Of a stretch of DNA of 64,000 nt, positions 8,540 through 16,361 are shown one piece after another. Location of the stretch: positions 1 through 64,000 of the forward strand of contig NZ_JAKFHA010000046.1 of the NCBI RefSeq assembly GCF_021502675.1, written 5' to 3'. This DNA is from Yinghuangia soli. Lineage in GTDB: Bacteria; Actinomycetota; Actinomycetes; Streptomycetales; Streptomycetaceae. Below the pieces are notes generated by a model that did not search any database, was not told the origin of the DNA, and saw only the letters and a list, made by a program, of their open reading frames with translations. The first letter of the stretch is position 1. Each line of letters opens with the position of its first letter. Made by a program: the position numbers and the translations under genes.

Positions 8540-9748
8540 ATGACTCTCACCGAACGCACCGGCGTCGCGGAGCAGCCGTGGCCGCACGAGGATCTGGCCG
8601 AGGCGTGGCGGACCGCGCGTGCGGCCGTCCCGCCGGGCTACCTGAATGCGGCGGCCTGCAACGTGCCCAGCGATGCCGTGCTGGCGGCGATGGCCGGGCA
8701 CCTGGACCTGGAGCGCTCGGTCGGCGGCTACGAGGCGGCCGCGCAGGCCGGGCCGGTGCTGGATGCGGGGCGTGCGGCGATCGCCGCGTACGTCGGACTC
8801 GCCGCGCAGGACGTGGGGTTCGTGGAGAGCGGCACGGTGGCGATGGCCGTGCTGCTCGGCGGTCTGCGGCTGGGCGCGGGGGCGCGGGTCGGGGTGCTGC
8901 GCGCCGAGTTCGGCAGCAACCGGATGCTGCTGAACCGGCTGGTCGCGCAGCGCGGTTGGACGCTGGTCGAGCTTGCCGCGGACGGGCATTCGCGTCTGGA
9001 CCTGGAGGCGCTCGCCGACGAATTGGCGCGCGGGCTGGACCTGGTCGTCTTCCCGCACATCGCGTCGCAGCACGGCATCGTGCAGCCCGCCCAGGAGGCC
9101 GGGGCACTGTGCCGGGGCGCGGGCGTTCCGCTGGTCCTCGACATCTGCCAGTCGCTGGGCCATGTCGAGGTGGGCGGCGTGGATGCGGCGGCGTACGTCG
9201 GGACGTCCCGCAAGTGGCTGGCGGGCCCGCGCGGCGTGGGCTTCGTGATCATGCCAGGGCTGGCCGAGGGCGCCGGGCCGGACGGGTTCGCGCCCTCCGT
9301 GCAGTCGCACACCTGGGACCGCCCCGAAGGCGCGCCGGTCGCGGGGGCGCTGCGCTTCCAGACGGACGAGGCGTCCGTCGCGGGCCGTGTGGGACTGGCG
9401 GTCGCGGTCCAGGAGCACCGGGCGGCCGGTCCGGGACGCGCGTATGCCCGCCTCGCGGCGGCCGGGCAGGCCGTCCGCCACACGCTCGACGGCGTCGGCG
9501 GCTGGCGCGCGGTCGAACCGCTCGGCGAACCCAGCGCGATCGTGACGCTGCGGCCCCCGGCCGGGGCAGACCCTCAGGCCGCGGTCCAGGAAGCTGCGGC
9601 CAAGGCGCGGGCGGCGGGCATCACCGTGGGGGCGATCCCGGTCAGCCGCGCTCCGTCCGACATGCCCACGCCGGTGCTGCGGGTGTCGCCGCTGCTCGGC
9701 TCGGACATGGCGACCGTGGCGGCGCTGGCGGCAGCTCTGGCCCGCTGA
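8540..9748 (+). CDS. Class V aminotransferase-like PLP enzyme, EgtE-like
   Basis: 402-aa fold-type I PLP enzyme. The PLP-binding Lys is in 'GTSRKWLAGPRGVGF', the cofactor Asp in 'VPLVLDICQSLGHV', and the substrate-channel block in 'PHIASQHGIVQP'. The N-terminal 'AACNVPSDAVLAAMAGHLDLERSVGGYEAA' pattern resembles actinobacterial EgtE, the C-S lyase of ergothioneine synthesis. None of egtA-egtD is nearby, so the assignment rests on similarity alone; another cysteine desulfurase-like lyase is possible. The ATG at 8540 follows a region without a good ribosome site. Confidence 0.7.
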   Translation: MTLTERTGVAEQPWPHEDLAEAWRTARAAVPPGYLNAAACNVPSDAVLAAMAGHLDLERSVGGYEAAAQAGPVLDAGRAAIAAYVGLAAQDVGFVESGTVAMAVLLGGLRLGAGARVGVLRAEFGSNRMLLNRLVAQRGWTLVELAADGHSRLDLEALADELARGLDLVVFPHIASQHGIVQPAQEAGALCRGAGVPLVLDICQSLGHVEVGGVDAAAYVGTSRKWLAGPRGVGFVIMPGLAEGAGPDGFAPSVQSHTWDRPEGAPVAGALRFQTDEASVAGRVGLAVAVQEHRAAGPGRAYARLAAAGQAVRHTLDGVGGWRAVEPLGEPSAIVTLRPPAGADPQAAVQEAAAKARAAGITVGAIPVSRAPSDMPTPVLRVSPLLGSDMATVAALAAALAR

Positions 9749-9782
9749 GCACGGCACGCCCCGGGACGCGGCGCCGGTCGCG

Positions 9783-10445
9783 TCAGGCGACCATGCCGGA
9801 CTCGTAGGCGAAGATCACCAGTTGGGCGCGGTCCCGGGCCCCGGTCTTGGCCAGCAGGTTCGTCAGGTGCGTCTTGACGGTGCTGGTGGCCAGCACCAGG
9901 TCGGCGGCGGTCTCGGCGTTGGACATGCCGCGTGCCACCCGGTCCAGGACGTCGCGTTCCCGGTCGGTGAGGGTGGCCAGGACCTGCCGGGCCGGGCTCG
10001 GGAAGGCGTCGTCGGCGCGGGTCGCGGGGGTGGCGGTGAAGCGGTCGATGAGGCGCCGGGTCGCCGCGGGGGTGAGCAGTGCCTCGCCGGCCGCGACCAC
10101 GCGGATCGCGGTGAGCAGGTCCTCGGGCGGGGAGTCCTTGAGGAGGAAGCCGCTTGCCCCGGCGCGCAGCCCGGCGAAGACGTACTCGTCGAGGTCGAAC
10201 GAGGTCAGGATGACCACGCGGACCGCCGGGTCCGCGGTGATCGCGCGGGTCGCGTCGATGCCGTTCATGCCGGGCATGCGGACGTCCATCAGGACCACGT
10301 CGGGGCGCAGCGCGGCGGCGAGTTCCACGGCCTGGACGCCGTTCTCCGCGGTGCCCGCGACTTCCATGCCGGGCTCGGTGCCGAGCAGCGCGGCCAGCGA
10401 GGCGCGCAGGAGGGCCTGGTCGTCGGCGATCAGCAGGCGGATCAT
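9783..10445 (-). CDS. NarL/FixJ-family response regulator
   Basis: 220-aa regulator. The receiver domain has D8/D9 and phosphoacceptor D54 in 'VVLMDVRMPGMNGIDATR', with the conserved Lys in 'GFLLKDSPPEDLL'. The C-terminal LuxR HTH is 'LTDRERDVLDRVARGMSNAETAADL'. The gene overlaps the upstream kinase by four bases (ATGA), so it is the partner of that kinase. The divergent ABC exporter and the 42-bp palindrome between them make the exporter the most likely target. Confidence 0.94.
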   Translation of the reverse strand: MIRLLIADDQALLRASLAALLGTEPGMEVAGTAENGVQAVELAAALRPDVVLMDVRMPGMNGIDATRAITADPAVRVVILTSFDLDEYVFAGLRAGASGFLLKDSPPEDLLTAIRVVAAGEALLTPAATRRLIDRFTATPATRADDAFPSPARQVLATLTDRERDVLDRVARGMSNAETAADLVLATSTVKTHLTNLLAKTGARDRAQLVIFAYESGMVA

Positions 10446-11548
10446 GGGCGGTCCTCGTGCGGTGCGGAGCGGTACGGGATCCAGGCCTCGACCTGCCAGC
10501 CGTCCGGCGGGGTGGGGCCGGCGTGCACGGTGCCGCCGTAGAGGCGGGCGCGTTCCTGCATGCCCGATATGCCTTGGCCGGTCCGGGCGGTGGCGGCCGG
10601 TCCCGGGTTGGCGACCCGGAGGCGGATGCCGTCGTCCTCGTGCCCGACGGTGACCGCCGCGGTCCTGGTCGCGGCGTGCTTGACGGCGTTGGTGAGGGCT
10701 TCCTGGGCGATCCGGTAGGCGGCCAGGTCGGCGCCGGGCGGCAGCCCGCGCGGCGTGCCGTGGACCGCGATCTCGGTACGCAGCCCGGCCGCCGACGCGG
10801 CGGCGACGAGGCCGCCCAGGTCGGCGAGGCCGGGCTGCGGGGCGAGGCCGTCGGTGTCGTCGCCGCGCAGCAGGTTCATGAGGCGGCGCATCTCGGCGAG
10901 CGAGGAGCGTCCGGTCTGCTCGATCGTCGCGACGACGTCGTGCAGCGGGTCGTCGGGCGCGGAGCGGAGCCGGGCGATGCCCGCCTGGACGGTCATCAGG
11001 GTCACGCCGTGCGCGACGACGTCGTGCAGTTCGCGGGCGATGGTGAGGCGTTCCGCGGCGATGCGGGCCTCGGCCTCGGCATCCGCACGCCGGCGCTGCT
11101 GGTCGGCGAACGCGGTACGCCAGGTGCGGCGCTGCCGGACGATGTCGGCGACCAGGCAAGGCGGCAGCGCGATGATGGCCGGCATGACGGCCAGTTGCAG
11201 CGGGGTCATGCCGCCTTGGTGCAGCACGATCCCCTGGGCGAGCAGCCAGGTGCCGATCCCGGTGACGACCGCGGCGCGGCGGGACCGGACGGCGGCCGAG
11301 TAGGACGCCAGCATCCAGGCCGCGGGCAGCAGGCTGGGTTCCAGCTTGAGGACGAACAAATAGGTGATGGCGTTCGTCCAGATCAGCACCGGCACCGGGT
11401 ATTTGCGGCGCAGCAGGACCGGCGCGGTGACCAGGAACAGCGGCAGGAACAGGCCCGGTTCGCCGTCGCCGTCCGCGGCGAGCACGGCCAGCAGCAGCAC
11501 CGCGACGGCATCCAGCGCCACCCAGTGCCACGGCCGCAGTTCGATCAT
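10442..11548 (-). CDS. Sensor histidine kinase (NarL-type partner)
   Basis: 368-aa kinase. An N-terminal membrane module of four to five short hydrophobic helices ('WVALDAVAVLLLAVLAAD', 'LFLPLFLVTAPVLL', 'LQLAVMPAIIALPPCLV') has almost no extracytoplasmic loop, as in intramembrane-sensing kinases. The dimerisation helix has His175 in 'ARELHDVVAHGVTLM', and HATPase_c has 'EALTNAVKHAATRTAA' and 'GQGISGMQERARLYGG'. The start ATG is at 11548. It is translationally coupled to the response regulator. The arrangement with a divergent ABC transporter resembles antibiotic-sensing modules, but the ligand is unknown. Confidence 0.93.
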   Translation of the reverse strand: MIELRPWHWVALDAVAVLLLAVLAADGDGEPGLFLPLFLVTAPVLLRRKYPVPVLIWTNAITYLFVLKLEPSLLPAAWMLASYSAAVRSRRAAVVTGIGTWLLAQGIVLHQGGMTPLQLAVMPAIIALPPCLVADIVRQRRTWRTAFADQQRRRADAEAEARIAAERLTIARELHDVVAHGVTLMTVQAGIARLRSAPDDPLHDVVATIEQTGRSSLAEMRRLMNLLRGDDTDGLAPQPGLADLGGLVAAASAAGLRTEIAVHGTPRGLPPGADLAAYRIAQEALTNAVKHAATRTAAVTVGHEDDGIRLRVANPGPAATARTGQGISGMQERARLYGGTVHAGPTPPDGWQVEAWIPYRSAPHEDRP

Positions 11549-11582
11549 CGGCCGACCGTACCGCCTGGCCGGGCGGCGCCGG

Positions 11583-11624
11583 TTCCCCCCACGGTCCCGA
11601 CCGGGGTCGGGACCGTGGGGGGAA
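11583..11624. promoter_or_regulatory. 42-bp perfect palindrome in a divergent promoter region
   Basis: Two exact 20-base arms (11583-11602 and 11605-11624) flank two bases; the core is built on ACGGTCCCGACC. It lies 35 bases before the kinase start and 46 before the ABC ATPase start. Position and symmetry suit an operator for the adjacent response regulator controlling both units. A divergent hairpin acting as an insulator is the alternative. Confidence 0.7.
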
Positions 11625-11669
11625 GTGCCGGGGCGGCCCGGTCGGCGAGGGTGGGTCCGGGAGGTCGAA

Positions 11670-12578
11670 ATGATCGAGATCACCGGTCTGGTCAAGCGGT
11701 ACGGCAGGACCACGGCCGTCGACGGGCTCACGTTCGCGGTCCGCCCCGGGGGCGTCACCGGGTTCCTCGGGCCGAACGGCGCGGGCAAGTCGACGACGAT
11801 GCGCCTGGCCTTGGGCCTGGAACACCCGCAGGAGGGCCGCGTACTGATCGACGGGCGGCCGCTGCGTGCGCACGACCGGCCGCTGACCCGGGTCGGCGCG
11901 CTGCTGGATGCCGCGGCGGTGCACCCCGGGCGGTCGGCCCGCAACCATCTGCGGTCGCTCGCGGCGGCGAACGGCATCGGCGACCGGCGGGTGGACGCGT
12001 GTCTGGAACGCGTCGGGCTGGCCGGCGTCGCGGGCCGCCGGATCCGCACGTTCAGCCTGGGGATGCGCCAGCGGCTCGGGATCGCCGCGGCGCTGCTCGG
12101 CGATCCGTGGGTGCTGATGTTCGACGAGCCGGTCAACGGGCTGGACCCGGAGGGCATCCAATGGGTCCGGACGCTGATGCGCGACTTGGCCGCCGAAGGC
12201 CGGACGGTGTTCGTGTCGTCGCATCTGATGGCCGAGATGCAGAACACCGCCGACCATCTCGTGGTGATCGGCCGCGGCAGGCTGCTGGCCGACGCCCCGA
12301 TCCGCGAACTGGTGGCGGCTGCGTCCGTCGATGTGCAGGTGCCGGACTCGGACCGCGGCCATGCGGTCGCGCAACTGGCGGCCGCGGGCGGCACGGTGGC
12401 CGCGGACCGGACCGGCCTGGTGGTGCGCGGGCTGAGTGCCGACCGGGTCGGCGAGGTGCTGCACGGGGCCGGGATCGCGGTGGTCCGGCTGGCCGAGCGG
12501 CAGGCGTCGTTGGAGGACGCGTATCTGGAACTCACCGGCGGCAGCGTCGAGCACCGTGCCCAGGAGGTCGGGTCGTGA
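11670..12578 (+). CDS. ABC transporter ATP-binding protein
   Basis: 302-aa ATPase of the DrrA/BcrA-like export class. Walker A is 'GPNGAGKSTTMRLALGL' (about 37-53), the signature is 'FSLGMRQRLGIAAALLG', Walker B is 'VLMFDEPVNGLDPEG', and the H-loop is 'VSSHLMAEM'. About 80 C-terminal residues form the accessory domain common in this class. The ATG at 11670 has a GGGAGG box upstream. It overlaps the permease gene (GTGA at 12575-12578), so the two form an exporter, probably regulated by the divergent two-component system. Confidence 0.94.
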   Translation: MIEITGLVKRYGRTTAVDGLTFAVRPGGVTGFLGPNGAGKSTTMRLALGLEHPQEGRVLIDGRPLRAHDRPLTRVGALLDAAAVHPGRSARNHLRSLAAANGIGDRRVDACLERVGLAGVAGRRIRTFSLGMRQRLGIAAALLGDPWVLMFDEPVNGLDPEGIQWVRTLMRDLAAEGRTVFVSSHLMAEMQNTADHLVVIGRGRLLADAPIRELVAAASVDVQVPDSDRGHAVAQLAAAGGTVAADRTGLVVRGLSADRVGEVLHGAGIAVVRLAERQASLEDAYLELTGGSVEHRAQEVGS

Positions 12579-13375
12579 TCATGGGTCGGGTCGGGCCGGC
12601 GGAGTTCCGGCATGCGCTGCGCGCGGAGTGGATCAAGCTGTGGTCGGTGCGCTCGACTTGGTGGTGCCTGGGGACGGCGGCCGTCTTGGTGCCCGTGTTC
12701 GGGGTACTGGCTGCGGCGTCGGCCGATCCTGCGGATGCCGCGCTGCCCAAGGCCTGGGAGGTCGCGGACGGCGGTTTCGACCCGCTCGAACCGCTGCGCG
12801 GCATGCTGCTGGCGCAGTTCGCGTTCGGCGTGCTCGGGGTGCTGGTGATCAGTGCGGAGTTCTCGTCGGGGCAGATCCGCAGCTCGCTCGTCGCGGTGCC
12901 GCGGCGTCGTCGGCTCCTGGCCGCCAAGCTCGCGGTGCTGGTCCCGGTGGCCGCGGTCGCGGCGGCGGTCCTGGCGTTCGGGACGTTCTTCCTGACCCAG
13001 GCGGTCCTGCCGGACGCCCTGGCCATCGGGCCGGGCGACGGCGGTGCCTGGCGGGCACTGCTCGGCCTGGTCGGCTACAGCGTGTTCATCGCGGTGTTCG
13101 GGTTCGCGGTCGGCACGGTGGTGCGCCGCACGGCCGCGTCGGTGACGGTGTTCCTGGCGGTGACCTTCGTGGTGATGAGCGCGCTGCCGGCGGTGTTCCC
13201 GGCGTCGATGCGGGACGGTGTCGGGCGCTACACCTTCGTCGGGCTGGCCGATTCGCTGACCGCGCTGCAGCCGGACCCGCGGCCCGGCGTGCCCGTCGCG
13301 GCACTCGTCCTGGCCGGGTACGCCGCGGCCGCACTGGCCGCCGGGCTGCTGCCGGCCGAGCGCCGCGACGTCTGA
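12575..13375 (+). CDS. ABC-2 type transporter permease
   Basis: 266-aa integral membrane protein with about six hydrophobic helices ('WWCLGTAAVLVPVFGVLAAAS', 'AQFAFGVLGVLVISAEF', 'LAVLVPVAAVAAAVLAFGTFFL', 'VTVFLAVTFVVMSALPAVF', 'VAALVLAGYAAAALAAGLL'). The N-terminal 'EWIKLWSVRSTWW' motif is typical of ABC-2 permeases whose first helix follows an amphipathic segment. Start GTG 12575 with CAGGAGG seven bases upstream. It pairs with the preceding ATPase as an efflux or immunity pump. Confidence 0.92.
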   Translation: MIMGRVGPAEFRHALRAEWIKLWSVRSTWWCLGTAAVLVPVFGVLAAASADPADAALPKAWEVADGGFDPLEPLRGMLLAQFAFGVLGVLVISAEFSSGQIRSSLVAVPRRRRLLAAKLAVLVPVAAVAAAVLAFGTFFLTQAVLPDALAIGPGDGGAWRALLGLVGYSVFIAVFGFAVGTVVRRTAASVTVFLAVTFVVMSALPAVFPASMRDGVGRYTFVGLADSLTALQPDPRPGVPVAALVLAGYAAAALAAGLLPAERRDV

Positions 13376-13379
13376 ACGG

Positions 13380-13397
13380 CCGCGGCGCCGGCCGCGG
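13380..13397. terminator. Short GC hairpin between convergent genes
   Basis: CCGCGGC-GCCG-GCCGCGG, directly after the permease stop and before the convergent small membrane gene's end. Seven-base arms; no U-tract. Confidence 0.5.
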
Positions 13398-13401
13398 GGC
13401 T

Positions 13402-13611
13402 TCAGCGGCGCTGGTGTACCCCGTCCGCGGCGATCATCAGTACCACGCCCAGGACGAGCAGGATCGGGTTCACCCACAGCTGGAAGTCGCCCAGGAAGGT
13501 GAGGTGGCGGGTGAACGTCCACAGCCGGAACCAGCCGAAGAAGTGGTGCACGATGCCCGCGGCACCGGCGATGGCGAACAGGAAGCCGACGGTCTCCAGG
13601 AATTTCTTCAC
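13402..13611 (-). CDS. Small two-helix membrane protein
   Basis: 69-aa protein with two clear transmembrane helices ('FLETVGFLFAIAGAAGIVHHFF' and 'NPILLVLGVVLMIAADGV') joined by an aromatic loop ('GWFRLWTFTRHLTFLGDFQLW'). It starts with 'MKK' and ends in basic residues, as small inner-membrane proteins do. No family is recognised. It converges on the ABC permease gene, and there is no obvious operon partner. Confidence 0.72.
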   Translation of the reverse strand: MKKFLETVGFLFAIAGAAGIVHHFFGWFRLWTFTRHLTFLGDFQLWVNPILLVLGVVLMIAADGVHQRR

Positions 13612-13827
13612 GCGTCGATCGTGTCCGGCGGGCGGGGGCCGAGCCTAGCGCCGGAGGTTCCGGGCGGTGCGACGAAAGTAGGTCGTGCCATCGACCTCGG
13701 ACGGGGCCGGGAATCCCGTACTCCTCCCGGGTGACCGCGAAGGTGCGCGGGGCCGGGGCGGGCCGGGATGCTGGCCCCGGCGCCCGGCCGCAAGGGTCCG
13801 CGCCGGCCGAGCGAACCGGAGTCTGCC

Positions 13828-14340
13828 ATGCCGTCCGTCCTGCGTACCGCCGTGCATCGGTCGGGGCTTTCGCGTCCGGTGCGGCACGCACTCGTGTCGG
13901 TGTCCATGGCGGGTGCGCTGGTCGCGGCGCTGGCCCCGGCCGTCGAGGCGGCGCCCGCGGCGTCGAACCCGTGCCCGAAGGGCTACGTGCGGATCGTGTG
14001 CGTGGACCTGAACCGGCAGAGCCTGTGGATGCAGGACGCGTCCGGCAAGCGCACGTTCGGGCCGGTGCCGATCCGCAGCGGCCGCAAGGGCTTTGCCACG
14101 CGTACCGGGATGAAGAAGATCTTCGCGAAGTACGAGAAGGACTACTCGCGGCTCTACCACGTGTCGATGCCGTACGCGCAGTACTTCGACGGCGGTCAGG
14201 CGCTGCACGCGTACGCGGGGGCGATCACGAACCCGCCGGGCTCGCACGGCTGCGTGAACATGCGGCACGCGGATGCCAAGAAAGTGTTCTCGCTGACCCG
14301 CAACGGCGACCGCGTGTACATCTGGGGCCGCCGGCCCTGA
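13828..14340 (+). CDS. Secreted L,D-transpeptidase (YkuD domain)
   Basis: 170-aa exported enzyme. A signal peptide ('HALVSVSMAGALVAALAPAVEA', about 19-40) is followed by a single YkuD catalytic domain. The catalytic block is 'SHGCVNM' with Cys142 as nucleophile and His140 beside it; 'HAYAGAITNPPGSHGC' replaces the usual H-G-T upstream part. Such enzymes make 3-3 peptidoglycan cross-links or attach proteins to peptidoglycan. There is no LysM or Ig domain, so it is a minimal version. ATG 13828 is the start that places the signal sequence correctly. Confidence 0.9.
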   Translation: MPSVLRTAVHRSGLSRPVRHALVSVSMAGALVAALAPAVEAAPAASNPCPKGYVRIVCVDLNRQSLWMQDASGKRTFGPVPIRSGRKGFATRTGMKKIFAKYEKDYSRLYHVSMPYAQYFDGGQALHAYAGAITNPPGSHGCVNMRHADAKKVFSLTRNGDRVYIWGRRP

Positions 14341-14360
14341 CCCCCGCCGCCAGGTGCGCT

Positions 14361-14378
14361 CGGGCCGTCAGCGGCCCG
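14361..14378. terminator. GC hairpin between convergent genes
   Basis: CGGGCCG-TCAG-CGGCCCG, 20 bases after the transpeptidase stop and overlapping the end of the convergent tautomerase gene. Probable bidirectional terminator. Confidence 0.5.
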
Positions 14379-14718
14379 GGTGCATGGCCAGGCGGTAGGT
14401 GGCGCGGTCGAGTTCGGTGATCTGGACGGCGACCGCGGCGGGGGCGTCCACGTGGCGCTGCAGCAGGTCGAGGACCTGCGCGGACAACTCGGCGCGCAGT
14501 TCTACGCCGCGGCCCGCGAGGATCTTGATCTCGGCGAGCACCACCGCGCGACCCTCGCTGCCGTCCCCGACCAGGTGGTCCGAGGCGGGCCGGAACACCG
14601 TCTTGCACTCCGGGACCGTGGTGTCGATGACGTCGGCGATCAGCCCGTGCAACTCCTTGGCGAGCGCAAGGCGGTCGAAGGTCAGCTCGGCCGAGTAGTC
14701 GACCAGGATCTGCGGCAC
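14368..14718 (-). CDS. Tautomerase-superfamily protein, CHMI-like
   Basis: 116-aa protein resembling 5-carboxymethyl-2-hydroxymuconate isomerase. It keeps the catalytic Pro directly after the initiator Met ('MPQILVDYSAEL'), which becomes the N-terminal general base, and the family length and 'ILAGRGVELRAELSAQVLDLL' helix. In aromatic meta-cleavage pathways such enzymes isomerise a ring-fission intermediate. It is not next to the catabolic cluster at 18-25 kb, so its substrate is unknown. Confidence 0.82.
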   Translation of the reverse strand: MPQILVDYSAELTFDRLALAKELHGLIADVIDTTVPECKTVFRPASDHLVGDGSEGRAVVLAEIKILAGRGVELRAELSAQVLDLLQRHVDAPAAVAVQITELDRATYRLAMHPGR

Positions 14719-14811
14719 ACGGACCTCCGGCGGCAGCGGGAACTACGAGCGGACAGCACGCACCGGCACGGACCGCGTACCTGCGGGCGGCGGCCGGTGA
14801 TGATCACGACG

Positions 14812-15402
14812 CTATCGCGCGCCGGGCCCTGCCGTGTCGGCCCCGGCGGCCGCGCGGTCCGCGGCCCCGAGCAGCGCTGCGGCAACCCTGCGGGCCCGGT
14901 CCGCCGCGTCCGGAGTGCGCTCGCGCAGTGCAGTGACGATCGCGCCGTCCATGAGCAGGACGAAATGCTCGGCGAGCACGCCTGGTTCGGAGACTCCGTC
15001 GGCGGCCAGCAGGCCGCGTACGTACGCGATGACCGCCGCTTTGTGGCCCGCCGCGACGCGGTGCGCGGCGCTGTCCGGGTCCGCCGACTCGACCATCGTG
15101 TTGATGAACGCGCAGCCGCGGAAGTCGGCGGCCGCGAAGCGTTCGGCCAGGGCGTCGAACACCGCGAGCGGTCCGCCGCCCTGCGCCTCGACGCGTTCGG
15201 CCAGCCAGGCGCGCCACCGCACGTCGCGGCCTTCGAGGACCGCGACGACGAGGTCGTCCTTGCCGGGGAAGTGCCGGTAGAACGACGCGCGGCCGACGCC
15301 GGACTCGCCGAGGATGCGCTCGACTCCGACCGCCCTGATCCCGTCGGCGTAGAAGAGCTCCTCGGCGGTGCGGAGCAGGCGTTCGCGTGCTTGGACTGGC
15401 AT
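14812..15402 (-). CDS. TetR-family regulator
   Basis: 196-aa repressor. HTH 'GIRAVGVERILGESGVGRASFYRHFPGKDDLV' (about 24-55) and a C-terminal domain of the TetR_C type. ATG 15402 ('MPVQARERLL') is chosen; the 18-codon in-frame extension overlaps the operator region. It is divergent from an AhpD-like gene, with two near-identical palindromic operators between them, so it very likely represses that operon and itself. Confidence 0.92.
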   Translation of the reverse strand: MPVQARERLLRTAEELFYADGIRAVGVERILGESGVGRASFYRHFPGKDDLVVAVLEGRDVRWRAWLAERVEAQGGGPLAVFDALAERFAAADFRGCAFINTMVESADPDSAAHRVAAGHKAAVIAYVRGLLAADGVSEPGVLAEHFVLLMDGAIVTALRERTPDAADRARRVAAALLGAADRAAAGADTAGPGAR

Positions 15403-15432
15403 GCCCGCCAGCCTAATCGCCCTTGACCGAAA

Positions 15433-15485
15433 ACGGAACCGGTCGGTACCGTCCATGCCGTCAGAACGGAACCGATCAGTACCGT
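15433..15485. promoter_or_regulatory. Twin TetR operators
   Basis: Two 20-bp imperfect palindromes, ACGGAACCGGTCGGTACCGT (15433-15452) and ACGGAACCGATCAGTACCGT (15466-15485), start 33 bases apart, about three helical turns. They fill the space between the divergent TetR and AhpD-like genes. Confidence 0.85.
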
Positions 15486-15500
15486 TTGGAGCGACACGCC

Positions 15501-16019
15501 ATGCCCCGCATCCCCCTCGTCGCCGACGACCCCGGCGGCCTGCTCGACGCGACGCGCCGCAGCCTCGGCCGCGTCCCCAACCTGTACGCGACGCTCGCCA
15601 ACGGCCCGCAGGCGCTCGCCGGGTACCTGGCCATGCGCGACGCGCTCACCGAGGGCGTCCTCAGTGCCCGGGTCCGCGAGCAGCTCGCCCTGCTCATCGC
15701 CCAGGAGAACGCCTGCACCTACTGCGTCAGCGCGCACACCCTGCGCGGCTCGAAGATGGGCTTCAGCGCCGACGAGCTGGTGGGCACGCGCAAGGCGTCC
15801 GACGCCGACCCGCACGTCGCCGCGCTCCTCCACCTCACCCGGGAACTCGTGCGGACCCGGGGCCGGGTCGGCGACGACGCACTCGCCGAGGCCCGCGCGG
15901 CCGGCGTGACCGACGCCGAACTGGCCGAGGTCGTCGCGCACATCGCGCTCAACACGCTCAGCAACTACTTCAACCACCTGGCCGAGCCGGAGCTCGACTT
16001 CCCGGAGGTGGCTGCATGA
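15501..16019 (+). CDS. Carboxymuconolactone decarboxylase/AhpD-like peroxidase
   Basis: 172-aa all-alpha protein of the AhpD-like CMD family. The redox motif CxxC with downstream His is present: 'ENACTYCVSAHTLRG' (about 71-85). N-terminal 'LGRVPNLYATLANGPQALAGYLAMRDAL' is typical of the YciW/PA0269-like subgroup. The role is likely reduction of organic hydroperoxides or other electrophiles, with induction through the adjacent TetR. It overlaps the next small gene by ATGA, so the two are coupled. Confidence 0.9.
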   Translation: MPRIPLVADDPGGLLDATRRSLGRVPNLYATLANGPQALAGYLAMRDALTEGVLSARVREQLALLIAQENACTYCVSAHTLRGSKMGFSADELVGTRKASDADPHVAALLHLTRELVRTRGRVGDDALAEARAAGVTDAELAEVVAHIALNTLSNYFNHLAEPELDFPEVAA

Positions 16020-16222
16020 CGCCCGCCCCGCGGCGCACCGCGCGCATCGAACTCCTGCCCGATCACCCGGTCACCGGCCCCGACGGGCAGCCGACCACCG
16101 ACGTCGAGGCCGAGTTCGCGATCACCGGCGGATACCTCGAACTCCGCGTACCGGGCACCGGGACCGTCCAGATCGTGTCGGCCCCGGCCGTCCGCCGCAT
16201 CACCCATCCGGACGCCTCCTGA
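16016..16222 (+). CDS. Small beta-rich protein coupled to AhpD-like gene
   Basis: 68-aa protein starting inside the AhpD-like stop codon (ATGA). It alternates hydrophobic and polar residues ('RIELLPDHPVTG', 'AEFAITGGYLELRVPGTGTVQIVS'), suggesting a small beta-sandwich without membrane segments or cysteines. No family recognised. Coupling implies work alongside the AhpD-like peroxidase. A strong terminator follows 20 bases after the stop. Confidence 0.7.
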   Translation: MTPAPRRTARIELLPDHPVTGPDGQPTTDVEAEFAITGGYLELRVPGTGTVQIVSAPAVRRITHPDAS

Positions 16223-16242
16223 CCGGAGTCCGGCTTGCTCCC

Positions 16243-16281
16243 GCAGCGCGTCCCGCCTGATCCACCGGCGGGACGCGCTGC
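16243..16281 (+). terminator. Strong 15-bp stem terminator
   Basis: Exact arms 16243-16257 and 16267-16281 (core GCAGCGCGTCCCGCC) with a nine-base loop, directly downstream of the AhpD-like operon and ahead of the Hsp70-like gene. Confidence 0.85.
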
Positions 16282-16361
16282 GCGGTCACGGACCGGTTGG
16301 CCTATCGTGCCGGGATGCCGACCACGCCGGCGCAGGACGCCCGGTGCCCCGAGGAGGAACT

